5,506 nt of DNA, from the NCBI GenBank assembly GCA_002409525.1, contig DHNM01000062.1, positions 319-5,824 of the forward strand, written 5' to 3'. Both the position numbers and the translations under genes were made by a program. Source of the stretch: Eubacterium sp. UBA5416 (GTDB taxonomy: Bacteria > Bacillota > Clostridia > Lachnospirales > Lachnospiraceae). The notes beneath the pieces were generated by a model that saw only the letters and a program-made list of their open reading frames with translations, searched no databases and had not been told where the DNA came from. Of the stretch, positions 1 to 5,305 are shown one piece after another. The first letter of the stretch is position 1. Every line of letters starts with the position of its first letter.

Positions 1-2184
1 CAGGTGTATGCCCTTCAATGCATCCGCAAATGCATTGTTAACCGGCTCCTGTTCTTGTCTTTTCTGAGCCTTCATATATCTGGCTACATCCTTTTTAGAT
101 ACACCTGCACCCTCTTTTTTTCTTCGCTCTTTAAACTTATTCAGTCGTTCTTTATGTCCGCATGAACAGATAAATGTAGCAGCATCACCATTTCCGTACA
201 GCTCCATTCTCTTATGGCAGACGGGGCATCGTGCATTTGACGTGCGCGAGACAACTTCCCGATATCCGCAGCTGCGATCCTGGCAGACAAGAAGTTTCGT
301 GTTTTTACCTTTTACAGATAAAAGGCGTTTTCCACAATTCGGACACTTTTTGTTTGTCAGATTATCATGATGGAATGTTCCCTCCTCAGTCTTGATCTCC
401 TTCACCAGAGCCTGAGTATAAGTTCGGATTTCATCCATGAATTTATAACTTTTAATCTGCCCGCCTGCTATCTCTGAGAGCTTCATCTCCCAGCTTGCAG
501 TAAGTTCCGGCTTTTTTAAATCTTCAGGAACAAGTTTCAAAAGCTGCTTTGCTTTACCCGTCAACAGTATTTCAGTTCCTTTTTTTTCAAGCAGAAAACT
601 ATGAAACAGTTTCTCGATAATATCTGCCCTGGTCGCCACAGTTCCCAGGCCGCCGGTTTTTCCAAGAGTCTCTGCCATTTTTGCATTCGAAGATTCCATA
701 TAATGAACCGGGTTCTCCATAGCTGTAAGCAGTGATGCTTCTGTGAAACGAGCCGGCGGCTTTGTCTTACCCTCATGTACATGAACGATAGGATTTGCAA
801 ATACTTCTCCCTGTTTCAGCAGAGGCAGGTTCTGCTCCTTTAAATCATCTGATTCCTCATCATCTTTCAATTGCTCTGACTCGTAAACTTCACGCCATCC
901 GCTCTTCACCATTCTTCTGCCCCTGGCCTGGAAGGTTTCTCCTCCTAAATCGGCGCTCAAAGTTGTCTCCTCGTATACGCTGGGAGGATACAAGGCACTG
1001 ATGAACCTGCGGACGACAAGATCATAGATTCTTCGTTCATCTGCAGAGAGAGAAGTGAGGTTTACATACTGCTCCGTCGGAATGATCGCATGGTGATCTG
1101 ATACTTTTGCATCATTTACAAAGGACATCTTTTTTGATAATTTAGTCCGCTTTGCCTTTGATGCCAGGTTTCGATATGGACCCACGGATATCGCATCCAG
1201 CCGCTCTTCTATAGTCGGAATAATGTCTGCTGTCAGATATCGGGAATCTGTGCGGGGATACGTCAGTAATTTATATGATTCATAGAGCCGCTGCATGATA
1301 TTTAATGTCTGTTTTGCCGAATAGCCAAAGCGATTATTCGCATCTCTCTGCAGTTCCGTAAGATCATAGAGAAGAGGCGCATAGGTCTTCTTCTCCTTTT
1401 TATCGACTTTTGTAAGCGTCAGCTCCCCGTTTCCCGCCCTCTTTTGTATCTTCTCACTTCGTTCCTTTGAAAATATTCTGGTACTTTTTGTCTTTTGATC
1501 CTTCCAGAGATAGTTCACATGGCCGGCGGCTGCTGATATGGTGAAATACGTTTTTGGAATAAACGAGCGGATTTCCTCATCTCTCTTTTCAATCATGGAG
1601 AGTGTCGGAGTCTGAACCCTTCCGCAGGAAAGCTGGGCATTATATTTACAGGTCAGGGCACGTGTACAATTAATTCCCACCAGCCAGTCTGCCTCTGCTC
1701 TGGAAACTGCCGCACGATAAAGATTATCATACTCTTTCGCATCCTTAAGATGAGAAAAGCCCTCTATGATTGCTTTATCTGTCACTGAAGAAATCCAGAG
1801 CCGCTTACATGGTTTCTGATTATGGGCTTTTTCAAGAATCCATCTTGCAACCAGTTCTCCCTCTCTGCCCGCATCAGTGGCAATGATCACCTGACCAATA
1901 TCTTTCCTTGAAAGCAGTCCGGTAACCGCATGATATTGTTTTCCTGTTTTTGGTATCACCTTGATTTTTAATTTTTCCGGCATCATCGGGAGTACATCCA
2001 GCTTCCATTCTTTATATTTCTTGTCGTAGTCTTCCGGATCCTGTAATGTCACAAGATGCCCGAGAGCCCAGGTTACTACATACTGATTTCCCTCCATGCA
2101 GCCATTGCCCTTTTTCGGGCAATGCATCACCCGTGCAATATCTCGGCCCACAGACGGCTTTTCAGCTATCACTAATGTTTTCAT
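1..2184 (-). CDS. topB: DNA topoisomerase III (type IA), 3' end cut by window edge
   Basis: This is a type IA topoisomerase, which cuts one DNA strand through a 5'-phosphotyrosine and passes the other, decatenating and relaxing DNA in the nucleoid. The frame is open for 728 codons from ATG at 2184 to base 1, with no stop or frameshift on codon-by-codon reading. The N-terminus MKTLVIAEKPSVG is the TOPRIM start, with Glu8 and Lys9. TDAGREGE (103-110) supplies the acidic metal-binding residues. SCGRVQTPTL lies at 186-195. The catalytic tyrosine is Tyr309 in LTYPRTDS. SDHHAIIPTE (362-371) and GLGTVATRAD (512-521) are further family motifs. Two four-cysteine zinc-ribbon-like modules follow (Cys614/617/634/639 and Cys653/656/673/675), then a basic tail. 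Length fits TopB proteins of about 700-740 residues, so only a few residues should be missing. The start is the conserved family start, although its nearest purine-rich ribosome site (AAAGGTG) is about 14 nt away. Similar genes occur on chromosomes and on conjugative elements; nothing here decides between them. Confidence 0.96.
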   Translation of the reverse strand, partial: MKTLVIAEKPSVGRDIARVMHCPKKGNGCMEGNQYVVTWALGHLVTLQDPEDYDKKYKEWKLDVLPMMPEKLKIKVIPKTGKQYHAVTGLLSRKDIGQVIIATDAGREGELVARWILEKAHNQKPCKRLWISSVTDKAIIEGFSHLKDAKEYDNLYRAAVSRAEADWLVGINCTRALTCKYNAQLSCGRVQTPTLSMIEKRDEEIRSFIPKTYFTISAAAGHVNYLWKDQKTKSTRIFSKERSEKIQKRAGNGELTLTKVDKKEKKTYAPLLYDLTELQRDANNRFGYSAKQTLNIMQRLYESYKLLTYPRTDSRYLTADIIPTIEERLDAISVGPYRNLASKAKRTKLSKKMSFVNDAKVSDHHAIIPTEQYVNLTSLSADERRIYDLVVRRFISALYPPSVYEETTLSADLGGETFQARGRRMVKSGWREVYESEQLKDDEESDDLKEQNLPLLKQGEVFANPIVHVHEGKTKPPARFTEASLLTAMENPVHYMESSNAKMAETLGKTGGLGTVATRADIIEKLFHSFLLEKKGTEILLTGKAKQLLKLVPEDLKKPELTASWEMKLSEIAGGQIKSYKFMDEIRTYTQALVKEIKTEEGTFHHDNLTNKKCPNCGKRLLSVKGKNTKLLVCQDRSCGYREVVSRTSNARCPVCHKRMELYGNGDAATFICSCGHKERLNKFKERRKKEGAGVSKKDVARYMKAQKRQEQEPVNNAFADALKGIHL

Positions 2185-2224
2185 ACCTATACTTATTTCA
2201 CCTTTCCTAAATCCAGAAAAGAGC

Positions 2225-2262
2225 AGAGGAACAGTGCATGTCGTCACCATGACTATTCCTCT
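2225..2262 (-). terminator. Possible weak hairpin between the ATP-grasp gene and topB
   Basis: A perfect 7-bp inverted repeat, AGAGGAA (2225-2231) and TTCCTCT (2256-2262), flanks a 24-base loop in the 110-bp gap between the ligase stop and the topB start. Downstream on the minus strand there is only a short T-rich stretch (CTCTTTTC), so it is a poor intrinsic terminator. It could equally be an attenuator, an mRNA-stability stem or chance. No other signal was recognised in this gap, and no clear topB promoter. Confidence 0.25.
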
Positions 2263-2278
2263 CAAATCCATCCTGTCT

Positions 2279-2323
2279 GAACTGTTTTTCCGAACTATTT
2301 TTCTGAACTATTTTCCAGAACTA
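2279..2323. repeat. 13-bp imperfect tandem repeat, about 3.5 copies, across the stop codon of the ATP-grasp gene
   Basis: On the plus strand, GAACT recurs exactly every 13 bases at 2279, 2292, 2305 and 2318. The units are GAACTGTTTTTCC, GAACTATTTTTCT and GAACTATTTTCCA, followed by a partial GAACTA. Because 13 is not a multiple of 3, each unit is read in a different frame on the minus strand. The TAG stop of the ligase gene (2297-2295) lies within the repeat, so the last residues (VLENSSEK) are repeat-encoded. Confidence 0.8.
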
Positions 2324-3632
2324 ATGTTGCAGTCTCTTTTTCGTTATACTGGGATGAAATGATTCCTCCGTCTGACAGCCTGGAATACACCCCTTTAAAT
2401 ATCCCGTTATATACATAAAGTCCTGACATATTGGTATACGGTTTAAACTCTGCATCCTCGTCCGTAAAGCAGATATTCTCTGTTTTATAGGGCGGACAAT
2501 ATTCCTGGTAAATGTATCCCTGATTGACATTCTCGTGTACAATTGAATCCCATTCCTCTTCGCTGTAATCAGTACCCGCAAACACACCTTTTGACGCGTA
2601 GGAATCAAGCGGCTTAATAATCCATTTGTTCTTATCCTCTGTCACCTGCTTTACATCACAAAAATTCTCATCCAATAAATTTGTGTAGGGGATGTGTTCA
2701 TTTACAAACAGCTGCTCCTCTCTTGTCAGAAGACTTAATGTAGGCTCCTCACGCAAGACCTTAAAAAGCCATTTATTGTGAATAATCTGAGTACAGAATG
2801 ATCCCATGATACATACATCCTGGTTTTTAACCGCATCCAGAAAATCTTTTACATCAGCGTAACGGGCCATGATATCAGTGGTGACAGCCCTTCTGTAGAT
2901 GATGTCAACCGGCTTACCGGAAGGTGAATATAATACATGATCCTGATACCTCATCTTTGTTATTTCACACACCTCACATTGATAGCCATATTTTTGAAAA
3001 CGCTTTTTGAATTCCTCAAATTCTGTGACGGTACCGTTCTCAAGAAAGTCTACGATTGCAATATAAGGTTTTTCGACTTTTTTTTCATAGGTATCATACA
3101 AAGATAAAAGTGTTTCCACCCAGGTATCAAAGAGTTCAAAAGACTTAAACTGATATTTTTTCTTCATCTGTGTATGAGCCGGATTTAACTCCAAAGCCTG
3201 ATTCAAAAGCCTGTCCTCATTCATCGCACTGGTTCCATCCGTATTAATTTCACAGAATTTAAACGTATGATCCTCTTCATTAAAAAAGATATCAAACCTG
3301 GCAATCGGAAGAAGACTGTTATAGAGATTCGGAACAAGGATCAATTCCTCAAGTTCCCTTGAAAACGGAAATAGTTTTCTGTATTCCGAATTGTTCAGAT
3401 ACTCACGGATAACCTTGGTGAAAATACTGTAGGTTATCTTAACTATATTCTGGAAAATACGAATTGTATCTTCTGAAAACACCTTGGGTATCTGAAGTGT
3501 ATCCACATGAAGACGTCCATGGTAGTAAACAGGCGAGTGCAAAAGAAAGTCTTTTACAGATAACGCGGATGCGGCGTTTTCCTCCATATGTTCTGTTATA
3601 TAAGATTTATACTCTTCTTGTAATAATTCCAA
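2295..3632 (-). CDS. Glutathionylspermidine synthase-family permuted ATP-grasp ligase, without amidase domain
   Basis: A 445-residue cytoplasmic-looking protein with no signal peptide. It resembles the synthetase half of glutathionylspermidine synthase, a circularly permuted ATP-grasp fold that activates a peptide carboxylate with ATP and couples it to an amine. Visible motifs are Arg112-Phe-Asp114 and Glu128-Ile-Asn130 (substrate/metal signature R-x-D...E-x-N of the family), YRR at 246-248, WIIKPLDSYASKGVFAG (337-353, nucleotide-binding lysine and Ser-Lys-Gly loop), YQEY (375-378) and GVYSRLSDGGIIS near the C-terminus (414-426). The N-terminal CHAP amidase half of the E. coli bifunctional enzyme is absent. 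The start is TTG at 3632, six bases after a very strong AAAAAAGGAG; the next in-frame ATG is Met16. The gene lies 30 bp after the glutamate-cysteine ligase-type gene and is surely co-transcribed with it, so its substrate may be gamma-glutamylcysteine. The acceptor amine (glycine, a polyamine or another) cannot be told. Family assignment is firm; the exact reaction is inference. Confidence 0.85.
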   Translation of the reverse strand: MELLQEEYKSYITEHMEENAASALSVKDFLLHSPVYYHGRLHVDTLQIPKVFSEDTIRIFQNIVKITYSIFTKVIREYLNNSEYRKLFPFSRELEELILVPNLYNSLLPIARFDIFFNEEDHTFKFCEINTDGTSAMNEDRLLNQALELNPAHTQMKKKYQFKSFELFDTWVETLLSLYDTYEKKVEKPYIAIVDFLENGTVTEFEEFKKRFQKYGYQCEVCEITKMRYQDHVLYSPSGKPVDIIYRRAVTTDIMARYADVKDFLDAVKNQDVCIMGSFCTQIIHNKWLFKVLREEPTLSLLTREEQLFVNEHIPYTNLLDENFCDVKQVTEDKNKWIIKPLDSYASKGVFAGTDYSEEEWDSIVHENVNQGYIYQEYCPPYKTENICFTDEDAEFKPYTNMSGLYVYNGIFKGVYSRLSDGGIISSQYNEKETATLVLENSSEK

Positions 3633-3638
3633 TATTAA

Positions 3639-3648
3639 CTCCTTTTTT
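3639..3648 (-). promoter_or_regulatory. Ribosome binding site deciding the TTG start of the ATP-grasp gene
   Basis: The minus strand reads AAAAAAGGAG, then six bases (TTAATA), then TTG. It is a near-perfect Shine-Dalgarno at good spacing. It lies in the 30-bp gap after the upstream gene's stop and supports TTG over the later in-frame ATG (Met16), which has no comparable site. Confidence 0.8.
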
Positions 3649-3662
3649 ACAGTGAATTCATT

Positions 3663-4922
3663 TTAAATCCTCTGTAACTTTTCCTTTTGATATTCTGCGG
3701 CTAAAGTTGTCTTCTGTCCTACCAGACGAATAAACGGGTCCAGAAACTTATCTTCACCATTTGTGAGATGTCCCTTTGCAAGCTCTAATAGTTCTCTTAT
3801 GAATTGATCGGCGGGCACACCGTAGATTTTTCCCTGATACCCGTCTTTATAAAGTGACTGATCCGCTTCATGGATGTCCTTTATCGTTATCTGATACCGG
3901 TCAAGCAATGTGCTGGCTACTTCTTTTTCAAAGAAAATGCCCTTAATAAACGCCAGATATGCCATTATATATTCATTCGGCATACTGTCCGCTCCGCGGA
4001 TTTCTACATAATTTTTAAGTCTGACATCCAGGAAAGTCATTGAGACGATATGATCCACATCCTCCGGGCTAATCAGTTTTTCGCCCCAGATGTCGCTTGT
4101 ACGATCATCTCCTGAATAGATAAAGTCACCGTCTTCCGGTTTCATGATAAGCGGCATATTCCACAGATATTCTGCATACGCATGGAAACCAAAATCATGA
4201 TCAAAAATGTTTCCGGGCACACCACACCTTTTCGGATCTACATTGTCCCAGATTTCTGTACGCACAAGATGTTCCGGATAAGGTTTCCCTTCGAAAATCG
4301 GCGCATTGTCTGTCAAAAACTTAATAGCAGGCATAATCAGATATGCCGTCCGGTACTTGCGGACAAAATCCTCTTCGCTGCAGTAATCGATGGATATCTG
4401 AGTTGCCGCGGTTCCTCTCATCATATTTCTTCCTCTGGTGCCGGAAGTCTTGAAATATTCATCCATAAACCGATATCTCTTTTTAGGAATCAATGGAAGA
4501 TCATTCACCTTGCTTTTCGGCTGGTATCCGATATTTAACAATTCGTACCCTTCCCGGTGCAGAATCGGATTTATGATCTGTAGAAAACTTTGATAAATTT
4601 TCATAATTGTCCGGATATCTTCTCTTGGAGCAATACTGATTTCAAACTGGGAAGCCGGTTCCAGACTGATAGAATAATCCGCATTAGATAACCCCAAAAG
4701 GTTATCCTGTTCATAGTAGGAATGAGGATAATGATGCCTGATCTGTTCTAACATCCAGCCAATTCCATGGTCTTCATAATAAGTAACCGCTTCCCTCGTA
4801 TCTTTATGCACGATGATATGCTCAATCTCCATGCCTAATTTTTGAATACAATTCATCTTACAACCATTGCGAAAATGGTCTACCAGAATTCTCAGATTCT
4901 GCTGTTTAAAATAGCTATTCAC
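3663..4922 (-). CDS. Glutamate-cysteine ligase-type enzyme (GCS2, plant/EgtA-like)
   Basis: A 419-residue carboxylate-amine ligase of the GCS2 family, which forms a gamma-glutamyl bond with ATP, classically glutamate plus cysteine to gamma-glutamylcysteine. Family hallmarks in order are GMEIEH (30-35, metal-binding glutamates), SLEPASQFEISIAP (86-99), MMRGTAATQISIDY (167-180), RTEIWDNVDPKRCGVP (221-236) and LDVRLKNYVEIRGADSMP (298-315). All core blocks are present, so it appears intact and active. There is no C-terminal ATP-grasp extension, so it is not a GshF fusion. No signal peptide or membrane segment is seen. The start is GTG at 4922, five bases after AAAAGGAG. The stop TAA is followed after 30 bp by the ATP-grasp gene, so the pair likely runs as an operon, with this enzyme first. 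Equivalent enzymes are GshA of plants and alphaproteobacteria and EgtA of actinobacteria. Since no other ergothioneine gene is present, a gshA-like role is preferred, but cysteine as the acceptor is inferred from the family only. Confidence 0.9.
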   Translation of the reverse strand: MNSYFKQQNLRILVDHFRNGCKMNCIQKLGMEIEHIIVHKDTREAVTYYEDHGIGWMLEQIRHHYPHSYYEQDNLLGLSNADYSISLEPASQFEISIAPREDIRTIMKIYQSFLQIINPILHREGYELLNIGYQPKSKVNDLPLIPKKRYRFMDEYFKTSGTRGRNMMRGTAATQISIDYCSEEDFVRKYRTAYLIMPAIKFLTDNAPIFEGKPYPEHLVRTEIWDNVDPKRCGVPGNIFDHDFGFHAYAEYLWNMPLIMKPEDGDFIYSGDDRTSDIWGEKLISPEDVDHIVSMTFLDVRLKNYVEIRGADSMPNEYIMAYLAFIKGIFFEKEVASTLLDRYQITIKDIHEADQSLYKDGYQGKIYGVPADQFIRELLELAKGHLTNGEDKFLDPFIRLVGQKTTLAAEYQKEKLQRI

Positions 4923-4927
4923 AATTG

Positions 4928-4935
4928 CTCCTTTT
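4928..4935 (-). promoter_or_regulatory. Ribosome binding site deciding the GTG start of the glutamate-cysteine ligase gene
   Basis: The minus strand reads AAAAGGAG, then five bases (CAATT), then GTG. It is a strong Shine-Dalgarno. No in-frame ATG nearby has a comparable site; the next methionine is Met23, just before the conserved domain. Confidence 0.75.
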
Positions 4936-4942
4936 CACCTGT

Positions 4943-4976
4943 GTTGATTTTTTTAAAAAAATAGTTGATTTTTTTT
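4943..4976. repeat. Direct repeat GTTGATTTTTTT, 21 bp apart, with a T7A7 tract between
   Basis: GTTGATTTTTTT begins at 4943 and again at 4964, exactly 21 bp (two helical turns) apart. The first copy runs into seven As, giving the self-complementary tract T7A7 at 4948-4961. The second copy contains the proposed -35 of the tRNA promoter. It lies in the 5' leader or promoter region of the divergent ligase operon. It may be a regulator site, an UP-like or bent A-tract element, or chance in AT-rich DNA. Confidence 0.5.
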
Positions 4977-4992
4977 GAAAATAAGGTATAAT
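4965..4992 (+). promoter_or_regulatory. Sigma-A-type promoter of the tRNA-Thr gene
   Basis: A perfect -10 TATAAT lies at 4987-4992. A plausible -35 TTGATT (4 of 6 to TTGACA) lies at 4965-4970, with a 16-bp spacer. The start of transcription would fall near 4998-5000, about 14 bases before the mature tRNA. On the opposite strand a weaker candidate for the ligase operon is TTGTGC (5012-5007) with TATACC (4990-4985), also 16 bp apart, whose -10 would overlap this one. That second call is tentative. Confidence 0.7.
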
Positions 4993-4997
4993 AGTCA

Positions 4998-5012
4998 TTG
5001 TGCGTTGCACAA
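4998..5012. repeat. Perfect inverted repeat abutting the tRNA 5' end
   Basis: TTGTGC (4998-5003), three bases GTT, then GCACAA (5007-5012). The repeat begins about where the tRNA transcript should start and ends at the base before tRNA position 1. In the precursor RNA it would make a 6-bp hairpin leader directly next to the RNase P cleavage site. As DNA it could be an operator covering the start site. Confidence 0.6.
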
Positions 5013-5085
5013 GCCGAAATAGCTCAGTTGGCAGAGCGCTTCACTCGTAATGAAGAGGTCGTCAGTTCGAATCTGATTTTCGGCT
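5013..5085 (+). tRNA. tRNA-Thr(CGT)
   Basis: A complete cloverleaf of 73 nt reads ACG threonine codons. The acceptor stem GCCGAAA (5013-5019) pairs with TTTCGGC (5078-5084), and the discriminator is T5085. The D stem is GCTC/GAGC. The anticodon stem CTTCA/TGAAG holds the loop CTCGTAA, with anticodon CGT at 5046-5048. The variable loop is AGGTC. The T arm GTCAG-TTCGAAT-CTGAT has one G-T pair at its base. CCA is not encoded, so it must be added after transcription. The gene stands alone, divergent from the ligase operon, with its own promoter. Confidence 0.96.
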
Positions 5086-5095
5086 TTATTTTTTT
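5085..5095 (+). terminator. T-rich run right after the tRNA, possible terminator
   Basis: The bases TTTATTTTTTT (5085 is the tRNA discriminator) follow the tRNA directly. The flanking bases extend the closing stem to AAGCCGAAA/TTTCGGCTT, so the tRNA end plus the T-run may serve as the stop signal. No separate GC-rich hairpin is present, so this is a weak call. Confidence 0.35.
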
Positions 5096-5120
5096 GCCTT
5101 ATATAACTCAAACTACTGAA

Positions 5121-5126
5121 TATAAT
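5121..5126 (+). promoter_or_regulatory. Candidate -10 box upstream of the small ORF and amidase
   Basis: A perfect TATAAT lies in the AT-rich stretch after the tRNA, in the right direction to drive the small ORF and the amidase. No recognisable -35 is found 16-18 bp upstream, and AT-rich DNA makes chance matches likely. Confidence 0.25.
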
Positions 5127-5153
5127 ATAACATAGCCAAGCTGATTTATCAAA

Positions 5154-5291
5154 TTGAATTCAAATGTATTACGTAATCTCAAAGAAGATCAGAAGAAAAT
5201 TCGGAAGCAGATGACTTATGAGAAGATGGAAGATTTGATGATCAATGAGAATTCTATAGCATATGTTAAAGATGAGAGAACCAATATATAA
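5154..5291 (+). CDS. Possible small ORF or gene remnant before the amidase
   Basis: A frame open from the stop at 5142-5144 to TAA at 5289-5291 gives up to 45 codons if TTG 5154 is used, or 26 codons from ATG 5211. The longer form is charged and helix-like, with a stretch LRNLKEDQKKIRKQMTYEKM rich in Lys, Glu and Gln. I do not recognise it. TTG 5154 has no ribosome site, and ATG 5211 has only a weak GGA five bases upstream. The stop lies 14 bases before the amidase start, and the amidase ribosome site overlaps it, which would fit translational coupling. It could be a true small protein, the tail of a decayed gene, or a chance frame. Confidence 0.25.
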   Translation: MNSNVLRNLKEDQKKIRKQMTYEKMEDLMINENSIAYVKDERTNI

Positions 5292-5298
5292 AGGATGG
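5290..5298 (+). promoter_or_regulatory. Ribosome binding site for the TTG start of the amidase
   Basis: AAAGGATGG, an imperfect AAAGGAGG, ends seven bases before TTG 5306. The ATG inside the region (5295) opens only a six-codon frame and is not the start. Confidence 0.6.
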
Positions 5299-5305
5299 TA
5301 TCAAT

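Noticed and set aside
561..1001. Open frames of 79 and 68 codons, one on each strand, inside the topoisomerase gene
   Set aside because: They lie in other frames of an intact, motif-rich topB gene and resemble no family; they are shadows.
1..2184. Possible frameshift or decay in topB, since no complete ORF ends inside the window
   Set aside because: Reading every codon from 2184 to 1 shows no stop and all motifs in one frame; the gene is simply cut by the window edge.
2185..2294. Riboswitch or T-box leader before topB
   Set aside because: The gap is only 110 bp, has no T-box or known aptamer signature, and its single stem is weak.
2096..2608. An 88-codon plus-strand frame and a 95-codon minus-strand frame around the topB/ATP-grasp junction
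   Set aside because: The first crosses the start of topB, the intergenic gap and the end of the ligase gene antisense. The second lies inside the ligase gene in another frame. Neither has a ribosome site or a recognisable product.
3464..4538. Plus-strand frames of 63 and 118 codons opposite the two ligase genes
   Set aside because: They are antisense to well-supported coding sequences with all family motifs, and their translations look random.
5013..5150. tRNA 3' end as an attachment site of an integrated element
   Set aside because: No second copy of the tRNA 3' end is found in the window and no integrase is seen. The AT-rich flank alone is not enough.
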